The notes under the pieces: generated by a model
Databases searched by the model: none
Told to the model about the DNA's origin: nothing
Seen by the model: only the letters and a program-made list of their open reading frames with translations
Made by a program: the position numbers and the translations under genes
Shown: one piece after another, positions 18,099-27,458 of the stretch
How the letters are laid out: the number at the start of each line of letters is the position of its first letter
How positions within the stretch are numbered: the stretch's first letter is position 1
DNA from: Runella sp. MFBS21
Lineage (GTDB): Bacteria; Bacteroidota; Bacteroidia; Cytophagales; Spirosomataceae
Direction: 5' to 3'
Assembly: GCF_029433105.1 (NCBI RefSeq)
Contig: NZ_JARNTW010000003.1
Coordinates: 372,001-436,000, forward strand
Length of the DNA: 64,000 nucleotides

Positions 18099-19019
18099 AT
18101 GGAAAATATCGGAAAAGTTGCTCCAAAAAAAATGACTGGTTTGGGACGAGGCTTAGGGGCATTGCTCCATGATAGCGACAACGTAAATCGCTCTACTCGC
18201 CCTTCTCCTTACGAAAACGTGAGCATGATGACCGAGATTCACGTCGAGCAGATAGATACCAATCCCTATCAGCCCCGTACTCGTTTTGATGAAGATGCCC
18301 TCAACGAACTAGCCGAATCGATTCGTGTTCAGGGCATTATTCAGCCCATTACGGTACGTCAGATTGGGCGTGACCGCTATCAGTTAATTTCGGGAGAGCG
18401 CCGTCTTCAAGCATCGAAGCTCGCCGGCCTTACTCATATTCCTACTTATATCCGTACCGCCAACGACCAGCAAATGCTGGAAATGGCCCTTATTGAAAAC
18501 ATCCAACGTGAAAACCTTAACGCCATAGAGATTGCGCTAAGTTATCAGCGATTGATTTCAGACTGTGGACTCAAACAAGAAGAATTGGGAGAACGGGTAG
18601 GTAAAAATCGAACTACGGTCAACAACTACATTCGCCTCTTGAAACTCCCTCCAATGATACAGGCATCTTTGCGGGATGACCAAATCACAATGGGGCACGC
18701 ACGGGCAATCATCAATATCGAAAACCCTGAAGTGCAACTCAAAATCTTCCGCAAAACTATCGAAGAGGCGTGGTCGGTTCGTAAGGTAGAAGAAGCAGTA
18801 CAAGCCCTCAAACTCAACAACGAAGACACCAATAGCAAAGATCGCCGCCCCACTGCATTGAAACAGGAGATTCGTTCGTTACAGTTTAAACTTTCGTCTT
18901 ATTTTGGAGCCAAAGTGTCAATCAAAACCGATGACAAACAAAAAGGAGAAATCAAAATCCCCTTTACCTCACAAGATGAGCTAGACCGTATCTTAAAAGT
19001 GCTAAAATTTGAGTCTTGA
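18099..19019 (+). CDS. parB: ParB chromosome-partitioning protein
   Basis: 306 residues. After a short N terminus (GLGRGLGALL, typical of chromosomal ParB) come the ParB/Srx CTPase domain with ISGERRLQASKLAGL (GERR motif) and NPYQPR, the helix-turn-helix region (LKQEELGERVGKNRTTVNNYIRLLKL) that reads parS, and a C-terminal dimerisation tail. It forms the partition complex with parS and ParA. Its stop overlaps the start of the DUF5683 gene (TTGA). Confidence 0.95.
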   Translation: MENIGKVAPKKMTGLGRGLGALLHDSDNVNRSTRPSPYENVSMMTEIHVEQIDTNPYQPRTRFDEDALNELAESIRVQGIIQPITVRQIGRDRYQLISGERRLQASKLAGLTHIPTYIRTANDQQMLEMALIENIQRENLNAIEIALSYQRLISDCGLKQEELGERVGKNRTTVNNYIRLLKLPPMIQASLRDDQITMGHARAIINIENPEVQLKIFRKTIEEAWSVRKVEEAVQALKLNNEDTNSKDRRPTALKQEIRSLQFKLSSYFGAKVSIKTDDKQKGEIKIPFTSQDELDRILKVLKFES

Positions 19020-19705
19020 AAAAGCTAGGTATCATCATAGGTTTGTTGTGGTTAGGGATAGGAGCATTGGGGGTGAAGGCACAGCAAATCACTACCGATT
19101 CTTTGGCAAAACGACTCTCCAAAATAGCGGCGGTAGCAGATACGATACGCCCAGATACGCTCCAAACAAAAACCCTCAAAAGTGCCGTAGCCAAAGCTGA
19201 AACGCCAAAATCTACTACTAAGCACAGTCCTCGCAAGGCTGCATTGTATTCATTGGTAGCTCCCGGGCTTGGTCAAGCTTATAACAAGCAGTATTGGAAA
19301 ATGCCCTTTGTGTATGCAGGTTTCGGAACGGTGATATTCTTTATCAAATATTATGACATACGTTATAAGGATTTTTTAGGTCCTTATGTTGCCAGTTACA
19401 ATCCCGAAACAGGAGCTCAGCTACGCACAGAAGCAGAGGTATATCTGCGAGGTCAGAAAATAACCCGTACCTTAACGCTTGATAGAATTACCCAAGGAAA
19501 AGAATTTTATCGGCGCTACAGAGATCTCAATTATATTCTTTTGACGGCCGTATGGGCGCTCAACGTAGTAGAAGCCAACGTAGCAGCCCACCTCAAAACT
19601 TTTGATATGTCAGAAGATATATCGCTGCGTTTTCAGCCCGATGCTAGTTACAATCAGTTTACGGGTGGGGTTGTAGGCGCAAAATTAGTCATTGGGATTA
19701 AGTAA
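19016..19705 (+). CDS. DUF5683 exported protein
   Basis: 229 residues, TTG start overlapping the parB stop. A signal peptide (about 1-22, ending in VKAQ) is followed by a low-complexity linker and the DUF5683 core: SPRKAALYSLVAPGLGQAYNKQYWKMPFVY, then a hydrophobic helix (FGTVIFFIKYY) and a second one near 165-185. It is probably an envelope protein of unknown function. The order parB-DUF5683-dapB-lepB is, as far as I recall, common in Bacteroidota and supports the call. Confidence 0.85.
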   Translation: MKKLGIIIGLLWLGIGALGVKAQQITTDSLAKRLSKIAAVADTIRPDTLQTKTLKSAVAKAETPKSTTKHSPRKAALYSLVAPGLGQAYNKQYWKMPFVYAGFGTVIFFIKYYDIRYKDFLGPYVASYNPETGAQLRTEAEVYLRGQKITRTLTLDRITQGKEFYRRYRDLNYILLTAVWALNVVEANVAAHLKTFDMSEDISLRFQPDASYNQFTGGVVGAKLVIGIK

Positions 19706-19776
19706 ATTACCACTGGTATTTGGTTTAGATAGGAAGCTATCACATATTTTATCATCATCTTTTTAGTACGTTTATA

Positions 19777-20496
19777 ATGAATATTCTTCTGCTTGGCTAT
19801 GGCAAAATGGGAAAAGTGATTGAACAAATCGCCCTGAGCCGTGGTCACCAAATCGTGGGTAGAATTGATGTCTCCAATCGCCACGAATTAGATACATTTA
19901 ATCGCGGAAATGTCGATGCCGTGATTGAATTTAGTGCTCCAGAAGCCGCTTACGAAAACCTAAAATGGTGTATGAGCAAGGGGCTTCCTACCGTATGTGG
20001 TACTACGGGATGGCTACATCATCGCCCAGAAATTGAAGAGCTTTGCCTCCAACACAAGGCTGCTTTTTTTTATGCTTCTAATTACAGCATTGGCGTCAAT
20101 CTTTTTTTTCGTTTGAACAAATACCTCGCCCTCCTCATCGGCAATTATCCGCAGTACAATGTTCACACGACCGAAATTCACCATATTCACAAACTTGATG
20201 CTCCTAGTGGCACGGCCATTACGCTAGCTGAAGGGCTTATTGAAAGTCTGCCTACCAAAACCGAGTGGATTAACCAATCCGAAGTTGCCGAAAATCAAAT
20301 CCCAATTGTATCTTTGCGCGAAGGTGAAGTTCCTGGAACCCACATCATTCGGTACGATTCTGAAGTAGATAGTATCGAAATTCAGCACGTAGCCCATAGT
20401 CGTCAAGGATTTGCCCTGGGTGCCGTAATAGCCGCCGAATGGCTGTCTACTCGCCAAGGCGTTTTTGGTATGGACGATATGCTTGGAGAAGGATAA
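19777..20496 (+). CDS. dapB: 4-Hydroxy-tetrahydrodipicolinate reductase
   Basis: 239 residues. The N-terminal Rossmann motif LLGYGKMGK, the CGTTGW segment and the signature EIHHIHKLDAPSGTA (H135, H136 and K139, catalytic and substrate-binding) identify DapB, which makes tetrahydrodipicolinate in the lysine/meso-diaminopimelate pathway with NAD(P)H. It sits in the parAB-DUF5683-dapB-lepB block. Confidence 0.96.
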   Translation: MNILLLGYGKMGKVIEQIALSRGHQIVGRIDVSNRHELDTFNRGNVDAVIEFSAPEAAYENLKWCMSKGLPTVCGTTGWLHHRPEIEELCLQHKAAFFYASNYSIGVNLFFRLNKYLALLIGNYPQYNVHTTEIHHIHKLDAPSGTAITLAEGLIESLPTKTEWINQSEVAENQIPIVSLREGEVPGTHIIRYDSEVDSIEIQHVAHSRQGFALGAVIAAEWLSTRQGVFGMDDMLGEG

Positions 20497-20535
20497 TTCG
20501 CTATTTGTTATTCGTTGTAAAAAAGAATTTTATTT

Positions 20536-21675
20536 ATGTCAAAACCCAAACCTAAAAAGTCGGCCTTTAGAGAGTGGCTCGATTCGATTGTATTTGCCGT
20601 AGTAGCAGCTACACTTATTCGGTGGCTATTCTTAGAAGCCTATACCATTCCTTCTTCTTCGATGGAAAAAAGCCTGTTGATTGGCGATTTTCTGTTTGTA
20701 AGTAAACTTCATTATGGGGCTCGCACACCCGGCACTCCTCTGCAAGTCCCGCTTACCCACCAAACCATCTGGGGGACAAATATTCCTTCTTTCTCTACGC
20801 TCATCCAACTCCCGATGTATCGCCTACCGGGCTTTTCGGATGTGAAGCGCAACGACGTAGTGGTATTCAATTATCCCGGTGACCCCGACGAGCCTTTCGA
20901 AGACCCGCTTCAAGGAAATGGTGGCTACAAGGCTTTTCCAGTGGACTTGCGTACCAACTTCATCAAACGTTGTATCGGAGTGGCAGGAGATGTGATTGAA
21001 ATCAAAAAAGCAGTAGTATATGTCAACGGGAAAGAAGCCGAAATTCCTCCAAGAGCTCAATTCTTTTACCGTTTAGAATCCAATGATTTGTTGGATGACC
21101 GTTTTTTTGAAAATGAAGATATTCAAGCCTATAGTGCTTATCCAGCCGACTCTATTACTACGAGCAAGTACGTTTATCAAATCCGTACAACCCCGCAAAT
21201 CGTGGATGGGCTGAAAAAACATAGTTTTATCAAAAGTGTAACCCACGAAAGCCCCTATACCTCTACAAGTACCGAAAATGGGCTTTTTCCGGTAACGGCC
21301 AAACAAAATCTGGACTATTGGGGGCCAGTACAAGTGCCCAAAGAAGGACTCACAATCCAGCTTGACTCGGCCAATGTCGCTAAGTACGCTAATGTAATTA
21401 AGTATTTTGATCATAACGACGCCGATAAAGTAGTGATTGCGAATGGAAAAATAAGCATTGATGGCAAAGCCATTACAAGCTATACTTTCAAGCAAGATTA
21501 CTATTTTATGATGGGCGACAACCGCTACGAATCGGCAGATTCTCGTTTTTGGGGATTTGTACCCGCCGACCATATTGTAGGCAAAGCGGTCTTTATTTGG
21601 ATGTCGATAGATCCTAATCCCAAATCAGTTCTCAACAAAATTCGTTGGAATCGACTCTTCAGACTTATCCATTAA
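20536..21675 (+). CDS. lepB: Signal peptidase I
   Basis: 379 residues, longer than the Escherichia coli enzyme. One N-terminal membrane helix (about 15-33) is followed by IPSSSMEKSLLIGD with the serine nucleophile S42 and by NFIKRCIGVAGD with the general base K144. A long insert (about 165-275) of the kind seen in Bacteroidota precedes the C-terminal MMGDNRYESADSRFWGFV box. It cleaves signal peptides at the outer face of the inner membrane. A terminator follows. Confidence 0.96.
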   Translation: MSKPKPKKSAFREWLDSIVFAVVAATLIRWLFLEAYTIPSSSMEKSLLIGDFLFVSKLHYGARTPGTPLQVPLTHQTIWGTNIPSFSTLIQLPMYRLPGFSDVKRNDVVVFNYPGDPDEPFEDPLQGNGGYKAFPVDLRTNFIKRCIGVAGDVIEIKKAVVYVNGKEAEIPPRAQFFYRLESNDLLDDRFFENEDIQAYSAYPADSITTSKYVYQIRTTPQIVDGLKKHSFIKSVTHESPYTSTSTENGLFPVTAKQNLDYWGPVQVPKEGLTIQLDSANVAKYANVIKYFDHNDADKVVIANGKISIDGKAITSYTFKQDYYFMMGDNRYESADSRFWGFVPADHIVGKAVFIWMSIDPNPKSVLNKIRWNRLFRLIH

Positions 21676-21757
21676 GTGCTGATTATTAAGCAGTATCTTG
21701 TATTTGCTTTTTATTGGCATTTTTGACTGATGTACTTGTTTCGACTAAATTGAGTTC

Positions 21758-21809
21758 AAAACAATAGAATGGTAAAACTGTACTTTCAGTTTTACCACTC
21801 TATTGTTTT
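21758..21809. terminator. Strong bidirectional terminator after lepB
   Basis: A 23-bp stem with one mismatch (AAAACAATAGAATGGTAAAACTG against its complement) and a six-base loop, ending in a T-run, between lepB and the convergent ATPase gene. Confidence 0.9.
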
Positions 21810-21832
21810 TCGTTACTCCGCACGGTCAGTTT

Positions 21833-23029
21833 TTAATACAAAAATCCAAACAACCACATTGGTACTACGTTGGTATAGCCCATCTCAATGTTGTCTTTGA
21901 CTACCCAAGCATCGGATAAGCCGATGATTTGCTTCTTTTTTTTGTTTTTTCCTCCCACTTCCAAGGTAAATTGGTTGTTTACTATAAAATCTCCTTGGTC
22001 GGCCAAAAACAGATGATGTCCCGCGTTACTCAATTGATTAGCGATGAATGTTTCCCGCAAAGTACCTTCGTTGGGATTTTGTCCCAATACATAATTAAAA
22101 TTGGTGTTTTCTAGTACAATTTTATCGGGTTTCTGTAGCATAGATGTCCCATGTCCTTCTTTATGGATATTGCGAATAATAGCCCCCTGCTCTAGATGTT
22201 GTAGCCACATCAATACTGTATTACGACTTACTTGTAAAGTGGTGGCTAACTCTTGAATATTGGGGATATAAGGAACTGCATCGGCCAAAATTCCTAACAA
22301 ACGACGGATTTTGGATTGGTGAGAAGCTGAATAGTCATGTAAAAAGGCCAAATCAAATCCGAGTACGGCATCAATCAAACGAAAAGTGCGAGTGCTATAT
22401 TCCTGAGCAGAGGTGGTTTGAATACCCAAAGGAAGATAGCCTGTCTGTAGGTATTTTTTGAAATAAACCAATGGGCTTTCCAGTTGTTCCATGATTTGCA
22501 TGGCTAACATTTGGTGATTAGTGAGTAAGTGTTGGAGCGAAAAAGCCGGAAAATCAGCAACTTGATATAGCGACAAGTATTCACGAAAAGACATCCCATG
22601 AAGGGTAAAACTCAAAGCTCTCCGGCTCAAATCCGCCTCACCTCGGTAAATATCTAAGGCCGAAGATGCTGTAAATAAAACCCGCATGGTAGGGAGACCA
22701 TCATAGATATTTTTTAACTCTGCCGACCAATTAGCGTATTTGTGTACCTCATCAATGACCAACAGCCGTCCTCCCTGCTTGTGCCATTCTTCGGCGGTTT
22801 CGAGCAGAGAATGCTGATAAAACCAAGGGTGATCGGCAGTGATATACAAGGAAGTAGCTAAGGATTGGGTTTTGAGGTATTGCAAAAGCAGGGTCGTTTT
22901 GCCTACACCTCGAATACCTCTAATCCCTACCAAACGACTCTCAAAGGGAACTTGCTCATACAGATACCTCTTAAATTCAACAGGGGTATTTTGCAAAATA
23001 CTGTTTTGAAATAAAAACAACTTTTCCAT
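21833..23029 (-). CDS. AAA-family ATPase with DUF4143 C-terminal domain
   Basis: 398 residues from the ATG at 23029. The N-terminal AAA_14-type ATPase has Walker A GIRGVGKTTLL and Walker B LLVIDEVHKY; the C-terminal half matches DUF4143 (winged-helix-like IQELATTLQVSRNTVLMWLQHLE, then a nuclease-like fold). These proteins are common and often strain-variable in Bacteroidota; the cellular role is unknown. Single gene. The frame upstream of 23029 has no family support. Confidence 0.88.
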   Translation of the reverse strand: MEKLFLFQNSILQNTPVEFKRYLYEQVPFESRLVGIRGIRGVGKTTLLLQYLKTQSLATSLYITADHPWFYQHSLLETAEEWHKQGGRLLVIDEVHKYANWSAELKNIYDGLPTMRVLFTASSALDIYRGEADLSRRALSFTLHGMSFREYLSLYQVADFPAFSLQHLLTNHQMLAMQIMEQLESPLVYFKKYLQTGYLPLGIQTTSAQEYSTRTFRLIDAVLGFDLAFLHDYSASHQSKIRRLLGILADAVPYIPNIQELATTLQVSRNTVLMWLQHLEQGAIIRNIHKEGHGTSMLQKPDKIVLENTNFNYVLGQNPNEGTLRETFIANQLSNAGHHLFLADQGDFIVNNQFTLEVGGKNKKKKQIIGLSDAWVVKDNIEMGYTNVVPMWLFGFLY

Positions 23030-23116
23030 TCTTTTGTTCTCATTAGAGGACAAAATTAACAAAACTTTGTTTCTAGTACAAAACCATTTTGTATTCCAAT
23101 AAAGCTCTAATAATCT

Positions 23117-24151
23117 TTAATTTTCCAAAATCACTACTTCTACCCGTCGATTTTTCTTTCGTTCTTCCTCTTTTAGGTTCGTTGTCAAAGGCCGGGTTTG
23201 ACCATAGCCTCGGTATTTTAGTCGTTTGGCATCAATCCCTTTTTCTAGCAGGTAATTAAATACGACACGAGCGCGATTTTCGGACAAAGCAAGGTTGAGC
23301 CGCGCGTCACCTATACGATCGGTGTGTCCACTAATTTCTATCTTCAGTGCGGTGTTTTGCTTCAAAACTTCCGTCAATTCATCCAACTGTGGATATGATT
23401 CGGGTTTTAAGACGTAGCTACTTTGGTCAAAGTATATCTTTTCTAAGTTGATATGCTTGCCCACTACGAGATTGAGATTGCTAAAAGAGTTTTCCTCTTT
23501 TTTAGGGGTTATATTGGCATTCGGAATGGTTTCTACAGGAATCAGCGTTGGGTTTAAGACGGTGGCGTTGCTAATTTCGTGGCTTTCTTGAGCTATATTT
23601 TGTGTATGATTCTTAATATCTTCTACCTTCGTTACCAAAGTTTCTTTCACAAGATTGGCCGTACAGTTGAAACTCCGATTGTCTTCTCCTAATTCTATAT
23701 TTTCATCTTCCAGAGCTTTTGTGTAGCCTTCTGCAATTACCTCTACCCGAAGCATAGAACCTTTGCTTATGGCAAACCGAAATAGATTTGTTTCAGAACT
23801 AATTCCTTCAAAAAATTCGCCTGCATCAGTTGTAATTTTAAAAATTGCTTTTATAGGAAGGCGTGTATGACGGTCAAAAGCCTGACAAGTGATGAGATTC
23901 ATTGGCCTTTTGCTTCCTGTAATAGCGATCTGCATGGAGGGGGGCAAAGCCAGCAATTCTTTTCCAAAATTGTTTTTGGTCAGATTTAATTGCGGCAAAA
24001 TCTTCGTTTCGTTTAGAGGGTCGGATAAAGGAGAACTTAATTGAGGAATTGAAAATTCGTTGGAAGACTGTGACCACACAGTACTTTGCCCCCATAAAAT
24101 AATGGAACTAAAGCTAATGGTAGCCTGTAACAAAAAAGCCCAAAAACGCAT
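23117..24151 (-). CDS. OmpA-family peptidoglycan-binding outer-membrane protein
   Basis: 344 residues: signal peptide (about 1-28), a central part (about 75-170) with a beta-sandwich look (a carboxypeptidase-regulatory-like segment starting near MNLITCQAFDRHT), a linker, then an OmpA C-terminal domain (about 230-344) with the peptidoglycan-binding pattern ISGHTDRIGDARLNLALSENRARVV. It probably links the outer membrane to the cell wall. There is no beta-barrel domain before the OmpA module. Confidence 0.9.
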   Translation of the reverse strand: MRFWAFLLQATISFSSIILWGQSTVWSQSSNEFSIPQLSSPLSDPLNETKILPQLNLTKNNFGKELLALPPSMQIAITGSKRPMNLITCQAFDRHTRLPIKAIFKITTDAGEFFEGISSETNLFRFAISKGSMLRVEVIAEGYTKALEDENIELGEDNRSFNCTANLVKETLVTKVEDIKNHTQNIAQESHEISNATVLNPTLIPVETIPNANITPKKEENSFSNLNLVVGKHINLEKIYFDQSSYVLKPESYPQLDELTEVLKQNTALKIEISGHTDRIGDARLNLALSENRARVVFNYLLEKGIDAKRLKYRGYGQTRPLTTNLKEEERKKNRRVEVVILEN

Positions 24152-24220
24152 GAAGGTAAAACTGTCCGAAATAGTAAATCGATTAGGTTTGGCACAATAT
24201 ACAACATCTATTGGTGTTTT

Positions 24221-27200
24221 TCAACCCACAATTTCCATGGTACTAAGTCCGTTGGCATTCTTAAAAAGGCGGATTTGGGTTCCTATCCGTTCTTTGAGGG
24301 CTTCCACGTGCGAAATGATACCAATCGTTTTTTGGCTTTCGGACTGCAAGCGTTCAAGCATCCCCAAAGCCATATCAAGCGAATCGGGGTCGAGTGTTCC
24401 AAATCCTTCATCAATAAAAAGGCTTTCAATGCTTACATTTTGTGATGCCAAATCTGATAATGCCAACGCCAACGCCAAACTCAGCGTGAAGGTTTCGCCA
24501 CCCGAAAGCGTATTGACGGCCCGTTGGGCATTGCCCTGATAAGTGTCTATTACAAAAAGGCTGTCGGTATCTTCTTTGGGTTTGTCTAAGATATAACGGT
24601 CTGAAAGGTGACGCAGACGCTGATTGGCCAAACCGATGAGGTTGGAAAGAGTTAAGTTTTGGGCAAAGTTGCTGAATCTGTTTCCAGTACTATCACCAAT
24701 ATATCGATTGAGCAAATCCCATTTACGTCGCTGCTGTCGTAGTTGTTCAAGCTCAGTTTGCAGTCCTGCAAATTTTAATTTTTGTTGGGCATGGTTATTT
24801 AAACTAGCTGATATTTCTGATGATTCTTTCAAATACTGATTGCGTAGGTCAAGACAAGACTTTAGTTTAAAATCGACTTCTTCGTCCGAAAAAGCAGTTT
24901 GACGCATTTGCACTGTTTGCAGCAGCTCCTCAGCCCAAGACTTATGATTTATTGAAAGTTCTTTATCTTTGTCTTCCAGTTGTTTACGGGTATTTTTAAG
25001 CTTTTCTACTTCTTGGCTTGACAATAATAGCTCATCAGCAATCACAATACTTTCTATGCCTTTGGCTTGTAATTGTTGGGTCAACAAAACCTCCAGACCT
25101 TCCATAGCTTCAGTCTCAGTTTTGAGGGCTTCCCTAATCTCAGACTGTTGTTTTTGAGCAATCAGCAACGTAGTCTGTGCTTGAGAAAAAGTTTCTTTCA
25201 AATACTGACTATCTTTCCTCACGTCTCTTCCTGCATAGCGTTTTTGTTTTTGCTGCTCTTTCTCTATTTTCTTGATACGCAACTCAAACAATTGCGAATA
25301 TTGAAGCAACAAGCGTTGAATCACATCCTCCAATTCTTTGATTTTCATCCAATTATCAACAACTAGCTGACGCTCTTGCAGTTGCTTTTTTACCTCTGCC
25401 AATTGCTCAAGGGTTGTTTTAGGAGGCAAAGCTACTACTTCCAGCAGCTTCTCACATTCGGTATTGGCGTCTTTGTAAGCCTCTCGCAACTTACCCAAAT
25501 CCCCCTCAGCTTTTGCCTTTAATGCCTCCGCTTTGCTGATTTCAGTAGCTAGGTTTTTATATTGAGAATCTATATCTCGGTATTTTTTTTCTAATAAATC
25601 CAATTCCACCTGAACCTCCGACAAAGCATTGACATAAGCATGAACATAGGGATGATGCGTAGACCCGCAAAGGGGGCACTCTTCTCCATTTTGAAGGGCA
25701 TTGCGAAGGTCTTCTAAATTAAACTTCTGCTGCTCTTTTTCTTTTTTCTGTTGTAGCTGTTTTAGTTTGAGTTCTGCTTGTTGGAGGGCCTGTTGCAGTT
25801 GTTCAGCCTTTGGTTTATTTTCGTTAAGGTACTGCGTATTTTCTGTGAGTATATTTTTTTGTTCTTGCCCTCGTATCATTAGCTCGTGGCGATAGCCTAG
25901 CTTTGCAGATAGTTCAATCAATGTTTTTTCTTGAGTACCGAGGCGAGCAAGTTCGTCTTTTGCATCAAAATTTGCCGCAAAAAGGCTCAATTCTTTTTGA
26001 TTTTCAAGGCTTTTCTGCCGAAGGCTTTCATAAGTATCATCAAGTTTTTCGAGCATTAATCCTTTCACCCAAGGATGCGAAGCCCCCGCAGCATTTTGTT
26101 TGATAGTACCAAATACAGGTCGGATTTCAACATTTAGATTTTCTATTTCTTTTTCTAAATTTAAAATCTCACTTTCAAATTCAGTCAGTTTTTCTACCAA
26201 ATTCTCGATTGTCACTTCCTGCTGAATCAGAGCTTGGGTTTGGGTCAGCGTCTCAGCAATGCTTTTTTGTTGAAGGGCAATTTGGTGATTAGTATTTTGT
26301 AATCTTGCTTCCAAACTTACCACTTGATTTTTTTGCGCTTTGAGCGTAGCTAGGTCGCCCACCCATTCACTTACTTGTTCGTGTTGTTGAAGTCGCTGCG
26401 CTTGTAGTTCAAATGCTTCTTTTTGTTGCGCTAGGGCTTTTTTTTCAGTCTCGGCTTTTTCGAGTTTTTGTTGAAGCTCAAAGCAGCGCAATAGTGTATT
26501 TTTTTCTTTTTCCCAAAATTTCAAATCATCATCGGCCTGTTTTCGCTGCGTTTCGGCAATTCCCCATGCTTTTTCAAATTGCGCTACTTCATCCTCCGAA
26601 AGCATCGAGACGAGTTGAAGCTCTTTTTCTTTTAGTTCGAGTTTTTCCTTCCATTCTTTATCTTTCTGAAAAGCTGTACTACCTAGCTGCCGATAAATAT
26701 GTTGCCCCGTAATATCTTCAAGAAGTTTGGCACGGTCATGAGCTTTGGCTTTTAGAAATTCGGCAAAACTCCCCTGCGCCAACACTATTGACTTTACAAA
26801 TTGACCATAATTCAGCCCTATAAGCTCTTCATTTTTTTTAGGAAAATTAGACAAACCTTTAATATCCAGCAAATTACCAGAAGGCAATTCGGCAATTTCC
26901 ATTTGATAATTATTCCAATTGCCATTACGATTACGGGCAATACTCCACCGCGACCGATACTGCCGTCCTTTTACTTCGTATTCTACTTCGGCGTAGGCTT
27001 CGGCCTTGGGTTCGTCGGCAGCTTTCAGATTTACAATAGAGCCTAGCTTTTCGATTTCGGTCTTTGAAATTCCCCCAAAACGCGGAATTTCGTTGTACAA
27101 AGCCAAGGTAATAATGTCGAGTAAAGTAGATTTTCCGGCACCTGTAGGCCCCGAAATGATAAACAAGCCCGAAATAGCCAACGGATTTACGGAAAAATCG

Positions 27201-27262
27201 ACGCAGCAAGGCTCACCATAAAACGAATTGATATTTTTGAAACGGGTACGGAGTATTTTCAT
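24221..27262 (-). CDS. sbcC: SbcC nuclease ATPase subunit
   Basis: 1013 residues with Rad50-like architecture: Walker A GPTGAGKSTLLD near the N terminus, two long coiled coils, a zinc hook CPLCGS near residue 528 in the middle, and a C-terminal ABC signature LSGGETFTLSLALALALSD with Walker B SLFIDEGFGTLD. With SbcD it opens and trims hairpin or blocked DNA ends. sbcD lies upstream on the same strand, separated by 196 bases, which is a wider gap than usual. Confidence 0.95.
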   Translation of the reverse strand: MKILRTRFKNINSFYGEPCCVDFSVNPLAISGLFIISGPTGAGKSTLLDIITLALYNEIPRFGGISKTEIEKLGSIVNLKAADEPKAEAYAEVEYEVKGRQYRSRWSIARNRNGNWNNYQMEIAELPSGNLLDIKGLSNFPKKNEELIGLNYGQFVKSIVLAQGSFAEFLKAKAHDRAKLLEDITGQHIYRQLGSTAFQKDKEWKEKLELKEKELQLVSMLSEDEVAQFEKAWGIAETQRKQADDDLKFWEKEKNTLLRCFELQQKLEKAETEKKALAQQKEAFELQAQRLQQHEQVSEWVGDLATLKAQKNQVVSLEARLQNTNHQIALQQKSIAETLTQTQALIQQEVTIENLVEKLTEFESEILNLEKEIENLNVEIRPVFGTIKQNAAGASHPWVKGLMLEKLDDTYESLRQKSLENQKELSLFAANFDAKDELARLGTQEKTLIELSAKLGYRHELMIRGQEQKNILTENTQYLNENKPKAEQLQQALQQAELKLKQLQQKKEKEQQKFNLEDLRNALQNGEECPLCGSTHHPYVHAYVNALSEVQVELDLLEKKYRDIDSQYKNLATEISKAEALKAKAEGDLGKLREAYKDANTECEKLLEVVALPPKTTLEQLAEVKKQLQERQLVVDNWMKIKELEDVIQRLLLQYSQLFELRIKKIEKEQQKQKRYAGRDVRKDSQYLKETFSQAQTTLLIAQKQQSEIREALKTETEAMEGLEVLLTQQLQAKGIESIVIADELLLSSQEVEKLKNTRKQLEDKDKELSINHKSWAEELLQTVQMRQTAFSDEEVDFKLKSCLDLRNQYLKESSEISASLNNHAQQKLKFAGLQTELEQLRQQRRKWDLLNRYIGDSTGNRFSNFAQNLTLSNLIGLANQRLRHLSDRYILDKPKEDTDSLFVIDTYQGNAQRAVNTLSGGETFTLSLALALALSDLASQNVSIESLFIDEGFGTLDPDSLDMALGMLERLQSESQKTIGIISHVEALKERIGTQIRLFKNANGLSTMEIVG

Positions 27263-27458
27263 TCAATAGCTAAATTTGAAAACTTGAAAATGAGGTAATT
27301 GCTACAGCAAATCGCTTAAAAATTCCTACTGACTATCAGACACTTACCTGTCATTTTCAAATTGTTTGATTAACACTATCCCATAGTGCTTATAATTATC
27401 AATCACCAAAAACAATGATTATCAACAAGTTAATAAATTTTCCAACTTAAATCGACCC

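Noticed and set aside
24221-27262. Several open frames antisense to sbcC
   Set aside because: They mirror the biased codon pattern of the coiled-coil region, have serine/cysteine/phenylalanine-rich content and no domain-like sequence.
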